A stretch of 64,000 nt of DNA, from contig NZ_CP107785.1 in the NCBI RefSeq assembly GCF_036345915.1, forward strand, positions 496,001 through 560,000. The letters run 5' to 3'. The position numbers were made by a program, and so were the translations under genes. The DNA comes from Nocardia sp. NBC_00565. GTDB lineage: Bacteria; Actinomycetota; Actinomycetes; Mycobacteriales; Mycobacteriaceae. Below the pieces are notes generated by a model. That model did no database searches, was not told where the DNA came from, and saw nothing but the letters and a program-made list of their open reading frames with translations. Numbering within the stretch: position 1 is the stretch's first letter; each line of letters begins with the position of its first letter. Of the stretch, positions 34,536 to 43,164 are shown piece by piece.

Positions 34536-36200
34536 ATGATGTCGAACAACGCGCACTGGAGCGAGGTCTCGCCGCTCGCGGACCTGCTCGGCCGCGGAGC
34601 CGCCGACCATCCTGACCGCGATCTCATCGTCTTCCCGGACAGCCGGTATTCGTACGCGCAGGTGTACGAGCGATCGATACGGGTGGCACGAGGCCTCATC
34701 GGTCTCGGCGTCGAAGCCGGGGACCACGTGGGCTTGTTGGCCCACAACGGAATCGAGTTCCTGGAGGGGTTCTTCGGCGCCGCACTGGCGGGGTGCGTCG
34801 TGGTGCCTCTCAACGCGAGGCACAAATCCGCCGAACTCGGCTTCATCGTCGAGAACGCGGATCTGACGGCCCTGCTGACCGTCACGGGCGACAACGACTA
34901 CATCGACTTCGTCGACGTAATGCACGAGGCGCTGCCGTCGCTGGAAGCGTCGGCCCACGGTCGGCCACTGTCCCTCCCCGAGGCGCCTCGCCTGCGGTCG
35001 GCTGTCCTGCTGAAGGGAGAGGACCGCGCAGGGTTCGTCTCCCGGTCGGCATTCGCCGCCGCCGCCGACCGCGTCGACGTCGACGCGGTCGACCGCCTGC
35101 GCATGCAGGTCCGCGTCCGAGATGTGGCCGCCATTCTCTACACATCGGGTACCACAGCGAATCCCAAGGGGTGCATGCTCACTCACGAGGCAATCACCCG
35201 CGGCCCGGTGTTCCGTGCACGACACCGGCTGGTGACCGAGACGCCGCACATCAGCTGGGGCGGTGGGCCGATGTTTCACATCGCCGCCCTCGCGCCACTC
35301 ATCGGCGCCATGGGAGCAGGCGGCACCTACCTCACCGACACCTACTTCGAGCCGGGTCGTGCCATCGAGCTCATGGTACGAGAGAGGCCCACGACGATAT
35401 GGCCGTGGTTTCCCGGCCCCATGCAGATGCTGACCAGCCACCCGAGTTTCGATGCGACCGCACTGGACTCGGTACGCTTCATCTTCCTTATCGGGCCGCG
35501 AGTGTTGATCGCGGAGGCGCAGACTCTTTTCCCGCAAGCTGAACTCGTCGCGGCGTGCGGCATGACCGAGACGGGCGGAATCTACGCTCTCAGTGACGAG
35601 ACCGAGTCCTTCGATGACCGGTCCAACGCTCAGGGTAAGCCGGCACCCGGTATCGAAGTACGCATCGTCGACCCCGTCACTCGTCGGGAACAACCGGTCG
35701 GCATCCCCGGTGAGATTCTCGTGCGCGGGTTCTGTGTCACCGACGGCTACTACAACGATGCTGCGAAGACAGCGGAAGCACTGGACGGGGAAGGTTGGCT
35801 GCATACCGGCGATTTGTACAGCCGGACCGAATCGGGATGCCTGGTGTTCCACGGCCGCCTCAAGGACATGCTCAAGGTCGGGGGCGAAAACGTCGCCGCC
35901 ATCGAGATCGAGTCGTTCCTGTGCGAACATCCTGCTGTGCTCAACTCCGCGGTCATCGGTCGTCCCGACGAACGCCTCGACGAAGTGCCGATAGCATTCG
36001 TCGAGATCAGAGCGGGGCACCACCTCACCGCCGACGAGCTGTTGTCGTTCTGCCGGGGAAAGATCGGTCGCTACAAGATCCCGCGCGATATCTACTTCGT
36101 CGCGGCGGGTGAATGGCCGATGTCGGCCACCAAGATCAACAAACGAGGGTTGCACGCGATCCTCCTCGACAGGTCCGAAAGTATGAGTCCCGCTTCATGA
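34536..36200 (+). CDS. Acyl-CoA synthetase (class I adenylate-forming)
   Basis: A 554-aa ATP-dependent CoA ligase. ILYTSGTTANPKG is the P-loop-like A3 motif, AACGMTETGG the A5 motif, GWLHTGDLYS the A7 motif, GRLKDMLKVGGENVAAIEIE the A8 hinge and SATKINKRGL the A10 motif with the catalytic Lys. It activates a carboxylic acid, probably one produced by ring opening. ATG 34536 lies 4 bp after the preceding stop, and the 3' end overlaps the next gene by ATGA, so it is in the same operon. It resembles long- or medium-chain FadD types. Confidence 0.92.
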   Translation: MMSNNAHWSEVSPLADLLGRGAADHPDRDLIVFPDSRYSYAQVYERSIRVARGLIGLGVEAGDHVGLLAHNGIEFLEGFFGAALAGCVVVPLNARHKSAELGFIVENADLTALLTVTGDNDYIDFVDVMHEALPSLEASAHGRPLSLPEAPRLRSAVLLKGEDRAGFVSRSAFAAAADRVDVDAVDRLRMQVRVRDVAAILYTSGTTANPKGCMLTHEAITRGPVFRARHRLVTETPHISWGGGPMFHIAALAPLIGAMGAGGTYLTDTYFEPGRAIELMVRERPTTIWPWFPGPMQMLTSHPSFDATALDSVRFIFLIGPRVLIAEAQTLFPQAELVAACGMTETGGIYALSDETESFDDRSNAQGKPAPGIEVRIVDPVTRREQPVGIPGEILVRGFCVTDGYYNDAAKTAEALDGEGWLHTGDLYSRTESGCLVFHGRLKDMLKVGGENVAAIEIESFLCEHPAVLNSAVIGRPDERLDEVPIAFVEIRAGHHLTADELLSFCRGKIGRYKIPRDIYFVAAGEWPMSATKINKRGLHAILLDRSESMSPAS

Positions 36201-36880
36201 CCGAGGTTCCTCCAGCCCGCGACTCGACCGTCGTCACCTCGGCCGAGATCCGAGCGGTCGCGGAGGACGCCCTTCGAGGCGTGGCCGACGGTGACGGCAT
36301 GGACGACCGCACCGCCGCGCTCATCGGCCTTTCCGTCAGAGCCGTGGTCACCACGATGGATACCGAGGGCAGCGAGCAGTACATCAGGGTGGCTCTGGCC
36401 GCCGGCGCTACCTCGGCTCAGGTCCAAGAGGTGCTCACCGTGGTGGCCGCAATCGGTGTGCACACATTGTTCGAGTCGTCGAGACAACTGGCACGTATTG
36501 CCGCAGAGCTCGACTCGGCAGACTCCACCGCTCCAGCAACGGCCGATCGCGAGCTGTGGGCCCGCTACGTCGGAGACGATCCCTATTGGGCCAGAGTGGA
36601 AGTGGAAGTCCCGGGCTTTCTCGACGCGCTGCTGCGGATGTCGCCCGAGGCCTTCGGGGCGTTCTTCGAGTTCTGTTCGGTCCCGTGGAAGAGCAGGACC
36701 GTCCCGGCGCTGACCAAAGAACTCGTGTCGCTGGCGTGCGACGCGACGCCCGGTCACCGGTACCTGCCCGGGTTCAGACTCCACCTGGCCAACGCGTTGG
36801 AGCTCGGGGCCGGCGCCCTCGTCGTGCGTGACACATTGTGCATTGCCGAGAAGGCTCCGATGCCTCGAGGAGTGCGCTGA
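36197..36880 (+). CDS. Carboxymuconolactone decarboxylase (AhpD-like) family protein
   Basis: A 227-aa all-helical protein with two CMD/AhpD-like repeats: ALIGLSVRAVVTTMDTEGSE with YIRVALAAGATSAQVQEVL, then LTKELVSLACDATPGH with RLHLANALELGAGALVVRD. The CxxC of AhpD peroxidases is absent, since LSVRAVV and LACDATP lack the second Cys; a His follows in the second repeat. It may be a decarboxylase, isomerase or non-catalytic partner. Its start overlaps the CoA ligase stop. It is the last gene of the forward operon. Confidence 0.8.
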   Translation: MTEVPPARDSTVVTSAEIRAVAEDALRGVADGDGMDDRTAALIGLSVRAVVTTMDTEGSEQYIRVALAAGATSAQVQEVLTVVAAIGVHTLFESSRQLARIAAELDSADSTAPATADRELWARYVGDDPYWARVEVEVPGFLDALLRMSPEAFGAFFEFCSVPWKSRTVPALTKELVSLACDATPGHRYLPGFRLHLANALELGAGALVVRDTLCIAEKAPMPRGVR

Positions 36881-36933
36881 TCCCTCAGCGCCGCCGCTGG
36901 GCCACCACACTGTCAACGCACAAGTAGTTTACG

Positions 36934-36943
36934 TCAACGTTGA
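36934..36943. promoter_or_regulatory. TCAACGTTGA palindrome (probable TetR operator)
   Basis: A perfect 10-bp palindrome within ACGTCAACGTTGATGT, 34 bp upstream of the TetR-type gene, with another TCAACG at 36913. The same half-site occurs before the Baeyer-Villiger monooxygenase gene (43165-43182) and in 40002-40035, consistent with autoregulation and a shared regulon. Confidence 0.6.
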
Positions 36944-36976
36944 TGTGGTCGACTAAGGTCGGTAAGATCGCGTGTC

Positions 36977-37657
36977 GTGGCTACTTCCTCGACGACCGGC
37001 AGCGGCATGAGCAAGCGTAGAAGCAGCGCTCAAAACGAGAACAGCCCCGGGTATCAGGCGAAGCGAACCGAGCTCATGGGCGTTGCCGCCGAGGTGTTCA
37101 AGGAGAAAGGATTCGAGGCGGCGACCCTCAACGACATCGCTGAGCGATTCGGGACGGATCGCGCGTCGATCTATTACTACTTCGCAAGCAAGAAGGAACT
37201 TTTCCAAGCGCTGTTCCACGACATTCTCATCGGTGTACTGAACGAGAACATCGCGGTTGCATCCGCGATCGTTGCGTCCGATATGTCGGCACCCGACAAG
37301 CTCCGAGGCCTCGTCGAGCAACAGTTGATGTCGTACGAGAACAACTATCCCTACGTGTACCTCTACATCCAGGAAGACATGACGAAGCTGAGCCTGGACA
37401 ACACGGCGTGGGCCAGAGACATGGCGCGCAAGACGAAGCGGTTCGAAAAGATCGTCACCGACGTCCTTCAGCAAGGCGTGGACGAGGGTGCGTTTCGCCC
37501 CGACGTGTCGGTGGCGCTGATGGCGAAAGCACTGTTCGGGATGATCAACTGGACGCACCGGTGGCTCAAACCAGGTATGCGCAAGACCGACGCTCGACAG
37601 ACTATCGACGCCTTCTGTGCGATCTTTTTCGACGGAGCAGTCAACCGCCCCCGGTGA
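36977..37657 (+). CDS. TetR/AcrR family regulator
   Basis: A 226-aa regulator. The HTH lies at about residues 47-72 (ATLNDIAERFGTDRASIYYY, then FASKKELFQALF), preceded by a basic, unstructured N-terminus, and the C-terminal helical domain probably binds a CoA ester or ring compound. The palindrome at 36934-36943 is the likely autoregulatory operator. GTG 36977 is used; ATG at residue 11 is possible. It stands between the forward operon and the convergent hydratase operon and probably represses part of the cluster. Confidence 0.88.
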   Translation: MATSSTTGSGMSKRRSSAQNENSPGYQAKRTELMGVAAEVFKEKGFEAATLNDIAERFGTDRASIYYYFASKKELFQALFHDILIGVLNENIAVASAIVASDMSAPDKLRGLVEQQLMSYENNYPYVYLYIQEDMTKLSLDNTAWARDMARKTKRFEKIVTDVLQQGVDEGAFRPDVSVALMAKALFGMINWTHRWLKPGMRKTDARQTIDAFCAIFFDGAVNRPR

Positions 37658-37673
37658 CACTATCGGGGGCGGT
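37644..37673. terminator. Bidirectional terminator between TetR and hydratase genes
   Basis: ACCGCCCCCG (37644-37653) pairs perfectly with CGGGGGCGGT (37664-37673) over a 10-nt loop. It overlaps the TetR stop codon and lies just beyond the end of the convergent hydratase gene. Confidence 0.7.
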
Positions 37674-37685
37674 CGGTTCGATCGA

Positions 37686-38462
37686 TCAGCGTCCCGTCCA
37701 CACGGCAGTTCTCTTCTCCGCGAAAGCCGCACGGCCTTCCAGACGGTCGGCGCTGTACTCGTACGCCTCGATCGGCTCGTACCGCGTCGCCAGCGCGGCG
37801 TCGAGCGGCCATCCCGCGCGTGAGAGCACGGCGTCCTTGGCTGCTTGGACGGCCAGGGGTGACGCGGACGCGATTCGCTCGGCCCACCCGGTCGCAGTCT
37901 CCGCGAGCTTTTCGTACGGAACCACCTCGTTCACCAGACCGTAGCGCTGCGCCTGATGCACGTCGATGCGTTCACCGGTCAGAATCATTGCCAACGCGAT
38001 GTGATGGGGGAGTTGACGAATCGCCCGGTGCATGATGCCGGCCTCACCGATGATCCCGACCTTGGTCTCGGGAATGCCGAACTTGGTGGTGTCGGCAGCA
38101 ACGATGATGTCGGCGCACATCGCCAGTTCGAAGCCGCCGCCGATGGCATACCCCTGCACCGCCGCGATGAGCGGTTTGCGCAGTGTCAACAGGGGCCCGC
38201 CTACGCCGGTGAGGCCTCCGCCCAGGGCCATGCGGCGCCCGGCGCCGTCGCCCCCACCGCTGACGTCCGCACCGGCGCAGAAGGCCTTCTCACCGGCGGC
38301 GGACAACACAGCGACCCAGATATCGGGATTGTTGTTGATCTCGGTCCACGCCTCGAACAGCGCGAGGTCCATCTCGGAGTTGATCGAGTTGAGGGCCTTT
38401 GGCCGATCGAGGGTGACGCGCGCGATATGTCCATCGATCGCGAATCCGATTCCTGAGCTCAT
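37686..38462 (-). CDS. Enoyl-CoA hydratase/isomerase (crotonase) family
   Basis: A 258-aa crotonase. AFCAGADVSGGG gives the first oxyanion-hole strand, and QGYAIGGGFELAMCADIIVA the second with a catalytic Glu. ETKVGIIGEAG contains the region of the second Glu. It acts on an acyl-CoA, hydrating a double bond or cleaving a ring. The start is ATG 38462, 13 bp after the preceding gene in the same operon. Upstream in-frame codons belong to the shadow of the neighbouring hydratase. Confidence 0.88.
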   Translation of the reverse strand: MSSGIGFAIDGHIARVTLDRPKALNSINSEMDLALFEAWTEINNNPDIWVAVLSAAGEKAFCAGADVSGGGDGAGRRMALGGGLTGVGGPLLTLRKPLIAAVQGYAIGGGFELAMCADIIVAADTTKFGIPETKVGIIGEAGIMHRAIRQLPHHIALAMILTGERIDVHQAQRYGLVNEVVPYEKLAETATGWAERIASASPLAVQAAKDAVLSRAGWPLDAALATRYEPIEAYEYSADRLEGRAAFAEKRTAVWTGR

Positions 38463-38475
38463 CGAGTTTCCTTCT

Positions 38476-39342
38476 CTAGTGCAGTTCTTCCGGACCGACA
38501 GGGCGCTTGTAGTGCGCCACTGCGGCTTTGAGGCCGACGTCGGCGATCCACGCTCGTATCTGCTGCACCGACGGCGACAGGTGCAGCAACGCGTCCATCT
38601 CCGCTCCGCTCTGCGCGGCGGTACGTACGCCCATCGCTTCCATGGAGCGGTTGATCGAGAGCTTCTTGATCCGCAGGACATCCGACGGCGTGCGGGCGAT
38701 CTTGGCCGCGAAGGTCTCGACGGCGGTGAACAAATCCCGTTCGGGGAGTGCATGATTCGCCCACCCCCACTCGACCGCGGTGGATCCGTCGATGGTGTTG
38801 CCGGCCACGAATGCCATCTCTTTTGCACGTTTGGGTCCGACCAACGGTGCCCAGATCGGAGCGATGTAACCCCCGCCCAGCGGCATGGCTGGCTCGCCGA
38901 TCTTCGCGTCGTCGGCCACGAACGTCAGATCGGCGAACACGCACATCTGCGTCGCACCGGCAATGCAGTATCCGTGTACGGCGGCGATGACAGGTTTGGG
39001 GTGGTCCCAGATGGCCAGGAATCGATTCACGTTGCGCGCGAGTCGTTCTCGATCCGCAACCGGATCGGGTTCGGACACCACCTTGCCTACCTGGTCGATG
39101 TCGTAACCGGCGGAGAAGCCGCGCCCGCGGCCGCGGATGCCGATCACGGGGCCACCCTCATGCGCCAGCCCGGCCAGCGCATCGCTGAACTCGTCGAGGA
39201 GTGCATCGGAGAGCGCGTTCGCTTTCATAGGGCGGTCGAGCACGATCCAACTGATCGGACCCCTGTGCTCGACCTGGAGGTTCTCGTACTCGAAAGTGCC
39301 CTGTGCAGGTTCGGCGAAATCCACCTCGGTCGGGGACGTCAT
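38476..39342 (-). CDS. Enoyl-CoA hydratase/isomerase family protein (second)
   Basis: A 288-aa crotonase with GFSAGYDIDQVG and HGYCIAGATQMCVFADLTFV as the two oxyanion-hole segments. The Glu seen in the first hydratase (GFELAM) is replaced here (ATQMCVF), so the chemistry may differ, as in isomerases or C-C hydrolases of the superfamily. The ATG at 39342 overlaps the stop of the upstream SnoaL-like gene (ATGA), proving one operon with it and with the other hydratase. Confidence 0.85.
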   Translation of the reverse strand: MTSPTEVDFAEPAQGTFEYENLQVEHRGPISWIVLDRPMKANALSDALLDEFSDALAGLAHEGGPVIGIRGRGRGFSAGYDIDQVGKVVSEPDPVADRERLARNVNRFLAIWDHPKPVIAAVHGYCIAGATQMCVFADLTFVADDAKIGEPAMPLGGGYIAPIWAPLVGPKRAKEMAFVAGNTIDGSTAVEWGWANHALPERDLFTAVETFAAKIARTPSDVLRIKKLSINRSMEAMGVRTAAQSGAEMDALLHLSPSVQQIRAWIADVGLKAAVAHYKRPVGPEELH

Positions 39343-39827
39343 GCCGACGCTCGGCCGATCGGAATCTGCTTCTTGACATGAAAATCGACAACGCCCGATG
39401 CGCGGAGCTCGCGTCGGGTGAAGCGCCAACCGCTGGCGTCGTCGAAGACGAACTCGTCGTGGTACTGGCCGAAGAAGTGACCGTCGGCCTTACCCTCCTT
39501 GGTGTAGCGGTGCCACGCGTACAGCACCGATCGAACCTTGGCCGAGCGCAGATCGTCGGTGAAGTCGACGACGACGTTGGACACGTGGTGGCTGGTCGCG
39601 CTGAAGAAAGTTCCTATCCCATCGAGGGTTTCGCGATAGGCCTTGCGCCCTTCGGCACCGAAGTTCGGGCCGTAGGCGACGTAGCAGTCCTCGGTGAACA
39701 ATGCCGCGAGATCGTCGGGAAGGTTCATGTCGAGGTAATACGCGTAGTCGAAGAGGACGCGTTCGATCTTTTTGATCGACAACAACTCCGATAGTTCGCG
39801 CGTCGTCGAGTCCTGGGCAGTTGTCAT
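39339..39827 (-). CDS. SnoaL-like protein (second)
   Basis: A 162-aa NTF2-fold protein: ELLSIKKIERVLFDYAYYLD, then LPDDLAALFTEDCYVAYGP, HHVSNVVVDF and a C-terminal sheet ending VKKQIPIG. This is the SnoaL_4/ring-hydroxylating dioxygenase beta-subunit-like type. ATG 39827 has AGGAG before it. It is the first gene of the minus-strand operon with two hydratases and is divergent from the flavin reductase across the operator-rich region. A role as isomerase or hydratase is possible. Confidence 0.82.
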   Translation of the reverse strand: MTTAQDSTTRELSELLSIKKIERVLFDYAYYLDMNLPDDLAALFTEDCYVAYGPNFGAEGRKAYRETLDGIGTFFSATSHHVSNVVVDFTDDLRSAKVRSVLYAWHRYTKEGKADGHFFGQYHDEFVFDDASGWRFTRRELRASGVVDFHVKKQIPIGRASA

Positions 39828-40001
39828 GGTCGTTTCTCCTAGGTCTTCGGTGTCGGCGGTCTCGACCGTGGCGACGGTTGCCGGCGAAGGCGTCAGCAGC
39901 AGGCCGTCGACGGTTCCGTCAACGTACGTGTAGATCATGGAGCGGATGATCTGCCCTTGTCAACCACGCGAGAATGCCTCTCGGCGCAGGCTGCACGCAT
40001 G

Positions 40002-40077
40002 AATGCAATCAACGTGCATGTGGATTCAATCAACACGTGCATTGACAATGAACTCTTGCGATGTGACTATTGACGCA
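40002..40077. promoter_or_regulatory. Operator array in the SnoaL/flavin-reductase promoter
   Basis: Contains AATGCAATCAACGTGCAT and CAATCAACACGTGCATTGA as overlapping direct and inverted repeats, then TATTGACGCA at 40068. The TCAAC half-site matches those near the TetR and Baeyer-Villiger genes; TATTGACGCA matches the inverted repeat at 30778-30795. Confidence 0.5.
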
Positions 40078-40151
40078 GGGAGCGACGTAGGTCACAGGCG
40101 CGGTGGTTCATCTACCGGCGGCCGCAGATACATTCTCGGAAGGTGTGTTCG

Positions 40152-40667
40152 ATGACGATCCTCGACCCGACACGAACGATCGAACGGAGCCGTTTTCGGC
40201 ACGTGCTGGGCCATTTTCCGACGGGAGTCACAGCGATCACCTCTCTCGACGACAACGGCAAGCCGGTCGGTATGGCCGTCGGCTCGTTCACGTCGGTCTC
40301 GCTCGACCCACCATTGGTGGCCTTTCTGCCGGACCGCTCCTCCACGACGTTCCCGATCGTGCGTGCGAACGGCAGGTTCTGCGTCAACGTCCTCAGCTCG
40401 CGGCAACATGCCGTCTGCAGAGCGCTGTCGAGAAAGGGCCCCGACAAGTTCTCCGAAATTTCGTGGTCACCCACGGCGACGGGCTTGCCGCGCATTACCG
40501 ACGCTCTCGCCTGGATCGATTGCGAGATCGATGCCGTGCACGAAGCAGGCGATCACTACATCGCCATCGGCCGTGTCGACGCCCTGGAGCTCGACGCGAT
40601 CGAAGATCCGCTGATCTTCTTCCAAGGCGGCTACCGCGCCTTCGGTCCAGCCGACGCTCTCGGGTGA
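40152..40667 (+). CDS. Flavin reductase (HpaC/two-component oxygenase partner family)
   Basis: A 171-aa protein. FRHVLGHFPTGVTAITS at the start, VGSFTSVSLDPPLVAFLP, RANGRFCVNVLSSRQHAVC and the C-terminal DHYIAIGRVDALEL are the standard blocks of NAD(P)H:flavin reductases of two-component monooxygenases. It would supply reduced FMN or FAD to the luciferase-type monooxygenase at 31423. ATG 40152 was chosen over GTG 40143 from family length. It is transcribed alone, divergent from the hydratase operon. Confidence 0.9.
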   Translation: MTILDPTRTIERSRFRHVLGHFPTGVTAITSLDDNGKPVGMAVGSFTSVSLDPPLVAFLPDRSSTTFPIVRANGRFCVNVLSSRQHAVCRALSRKGPDKFSEISWSPTATGLPRITDALAWIDCEIDAVHEAGDHYIAIGRVDALELDAIEDPLIFFQGGYRAFGPADALG

Positions 40668-40794
40668 CCCGTTCGCCCGACGTACAGGCGGCAGCTTCGG
40701 TGTACCGGATGCGATATTGGCTTGGCCGACAGGCGATCTCGGTGCCACGGGTCGTGAAGCTACGGTCCGGTTGGGTTCAAGCGTGAACTAGATC

Positions 40795-41009
40795 CGCGAT
40801 CGATGACATGGCGGAGCGGCAGGCCGCCGAGCGACGCTAGATCGCCGAGCACGAGGACCAGGGATGTGCCCGCAACGCGGCGTCGGTGTTCGAGATCGAC
40901 GACGTGATCGATCCGGCTCAGACGAGGTCATGGATCGCCGCCACGGTGCGAGAGCACGAGGCACACCCACCGCGGCCGGGCGGGCAGCGCCGAATCGACA
41001 CCGGGTAGC
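40795..41009 (+). pseudogene. Acyl-CoA carboxylase beta-subunit C-terminus, relic
   Basis: A plus-strand frame with an internal stop reads MAERQAAERR, stop, IAEHEDQGCARN and then FEIDDVIDPAQTRSWI. This is the end of the carboxyltransferase domain of propionyl/acetyl-CoA carboxylase beta subunits. Nothing of the rest is present. It shows that a larger gene once lay between the flavin reductase and the Baeyer-Villiger gene. Confidence 0.5.
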
Positions 41010-41066
41010 GCTCGACGCGGGAGGTAACCGACGCGCACAGTGGAAAGCGACTCCACCCGCACAGAA

Positions 41067-41096
41067 AGCGGGCGGAACCGAGAGGTTCCGCCCGCT
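41067..41096 (-). terminator. Terminator after the Baeyer-Villiger gene
   Basis: AGCGGGCGGAACC (41067-41079) pairs perfectly with GGTTCCGCCCGCT (41084-41096) over GAGA, 24 bp past the minus-strand stop codon. It is a strong stem of 13 GC-rich pairs. Confidence 0.75.
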
Positions 41097-41119
41097 CTGG
41101 TTGTGTCGCCGAGCGCTAT

Positions 41120-43081
41120 TCAGCGAGTGGTGTAGTTCTCGAGATCTGCTCGCTCGGTCATCTGCCAGTACTCGACGTTGAGGAAGGGCATCACGAACAC
41201 GACTCGTCCGTGCCTGTTGCGGTAGTAGGTCGACATTCCGCGGTGGGTCCACACCGTCTTATCGTGGGTGGCGTCGACGAGTTCGTTGTAGCGGTCGTTC
41301 GCTTCGGCGGTGGCATCGATCGCGGTGATGTCGTTTTTGAACATCTCCGTGAGAAGCCCACGGATGTAACGCATCTGCACCTCCATGAAGAACATGAAGC
41401 TGCCGCTGCCGGGGAACGAGTTCGGGCCGCCGAGCATGAAGAAGTTGGGAAAATCGGGAACGGACACACCGAGGTACGCCCTCGGATCGTCGTCGTTCCA
41501 CGCCTGTCGCAGCGAGAGTCCGCCGATTCCACGGACATCGAGAGACGACACGAACCGCGCGGCTTCGAAGCCGGTGGCCCAAATGATGACATCGGCGTCG
41601 AACTCGGCCCCGGTACTACTGACAAGGCCGGTGGGGGTCACCCGGTCCACTCCGTCGTTCACCAGCTCCACATGGTCCTTGCGGAGGGTCGCGAACCAAC
41701 CGTTGTCCAGCAGGATGCGCTTGCCGAACGGTGGATAATCCGGAAGTACCTTGTCCAACAGGTCAGTACGGTCCCCGAGCTGTGCGGTGATGTAGCGCGT
41801 GAAGTACTCGCGATGCGCGTCGTTGCGCGCGTTCACCGCGCGCTCCGGATGCTCCCACTCGGGGTCGACCCGAAGTGACTCGATGACCTTGTCGCCGAAT
41901 TGCCAGAACAGCCGAATCCAATACCAACTGTGGTATTCGGGGCACGCCTGCATCAGCCGGCGCAGCTCCAATGGAATCGGTGCTCGGAACTTTTCGAACG
42001 GCGCGACCCATTGTGGGGATCGCTGGAATACAGTCAGTTGCTCGACCCGATCCGCGATGGCCGGTGTGATCTGCATGGAGCTGGCTCCGGTGCCTACGAC
42101 GGCGACGCGCTTGTTCTCGAGATCCAGACCCTCGGGCCAGTCGGCGGAATGGAACTGGACGCCGGAGAACGTGTCCATTCCCGGCACATGGGGCAACTTG
42201 GGTCGATTGAGGACTCCCACGGCGCTGAGGACCACGCTCGCGTTCAGGACCTCTTCGTCGCCCACGCCATTGCGTACGGCGACGTTCCACCGCTTGGTGG
42301 TTTCGTCGTAGTCTGCGCTGAGAACCTCGGTGTCGTAGCGCACCCGCTCGTTCGCACCGAGATCCTTCATCGTTTGTGTGAAGTAGAGCTGCAGGTCGTT
42401 CCGCATCTCGAAGTGCGTATTCCAGTCGTTCTTCGCGAACGAGAACGAGTAGAGGTGGCTGGGGGTGTCGACGCCCGCACCCGGGTAGGTGTTCTGGAAC
42501 CAGTTGCCTCCCGCCTCGGGTTGCTTCTCGAGGATGACGTAGTCCACGCCCATGTCCTCGAGCTGCTGGGCTGCCGCGATTCCCGCTACTCCGGTACCGA
42601 TCAGCACAACATTGAAACCGGGCGGCGGTTGCACTGGCTCGAGCGCGATCTCGGGGGCGTCGGGAGCCACGCGACGCGCGAGCTCCTGGGACAGCATCGG
42701 ACCGTACTCGTCGCCGACGGTTTCACCTATGCACACGGTCATCATGCGGACCGTGTCTTCGGGCGACGGGGACGGGATGGCGGGTGGGTGACCCGCTTGA
42801 AGTGACAGGATCGCATCCACCGCGTGTTCGCGTATCTCGTTCTGCAGTTTCGGATTCAACCCCCCGGAATCATGGTCACCCAAACCCTTCCCGCGGGTCG
42901 GGCGGTAGGGCTCTTCGAGCCACTTCGGGTCTCCGGTCGTCTGATAGACGACCATGAGCAATGCCGGCACGTTCGCGATGGCCACCGCGGCCCGCACTTC
43001 CTGCTCGGTCAATTGGTCCGGATTGAAGTAACCGTCGCCGGCTCCGTCTGTGGCGACTCGACTGCTGTTGTCGTCTTGCAT
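41120..43081 (-). CDS. Baeyer-Villiger flavin monooxygenase with N-terminal extension
   Basis: A 653-aa type I BVMO. The FAD site is VVLIGTGVAGIAAAQQLEDM; the BVMO fingerprint FSGVQFHSADWP is exact (FxGxxxHxxxWP); the NADPH site is VAVVGTGASSMQ; and IIWATGFEA is the later ATG motif. About 140 residues precede the FAD site, as in BVMOs acting on bulky cyclic ketones. ATG 43081 has GAGAGG upstream; farther starts are less likely. It converts a ketone to an ester or lactone. It is transcribed alone on the minus strand, with a TetR-type palindrome before it and a strong terminator after it. Confidence 0.93.
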   Translation of the reverse strand: MQDDNSSRVATDGAGDGYFNPDQLTEQEVRAAVAIANVPALLMVVYQTTGDPKWLEEPYRPTRGKGLGDHDSGGLNPKLQNEIREHAVDAILSLQAGHPPAIPSPSPEDTVRMMTVCIGETVGDEYGPMLSQELARRVAPDAPEIALEPVQPPPGFNVVLIGTGVAGIAAAQQLEDMGVDYVILEKQPEAGGNWFQNTYPGAGVDTPSHLYSFSFAKNDWNTHFEMRNDLQLYFTQTMKDLGANERVRYDTEVLSADYDETTKRWNVAVRNGVGDEEVLNASVVLSAVGVLNRPKLPHVPGMDTFSGVQFHSADWPEGLDLENKRVAVVGTGASSMQITPAIADRVEQLTVFQRSPQWVAPFEKFRAPIPLELRRLMQACPEYHSWYWIRLFWQFGDKVIESLRVDPEWEHPERAVNARNDAHREYFTRYITAQLGDRTDLLDKVLPDYPPFGKRILLDNGWFATLRKDHVELVNDGVDRVTPTGLVSSTGAEFDADVIIWATGFEAARFVSSLDVRGIGGLSLRQAWNDDDPRAYLGVSVPDFPNFFMLGGPNSFPGSGSFMFFMEVQMRYIRGLLTEMFKNDITAIDATAEANDRYNELVDATHDKTVWTHRGMSTYYRNRHGRVVFVMPFLNVEYWQMTERADLENYTTR

Positions 43082-43164
43082 TTGTCTGTACCTCTCGGAT
43101 CGATCTGCGGAACCGAACTCGTGCATCGAACGTCGCCACGGAGGGGCGGAGCATCGCATCTTGA

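Noticed and set aside
34374..36155. 593-codon minus-strand open frame opposite the CoA ligase
   Set aside because: It is a shadow of the GC-rich sense gene, which has full family motifs; the antisense product has none.
36113..36880. Earlier start for the CMD-like gene inside the CoA ligase 3' end
   Set aside because: The extension reads out-of-frame ligase sequence; ATG 36197 overlaps the ligase stop and gives the family-like N-terminus.
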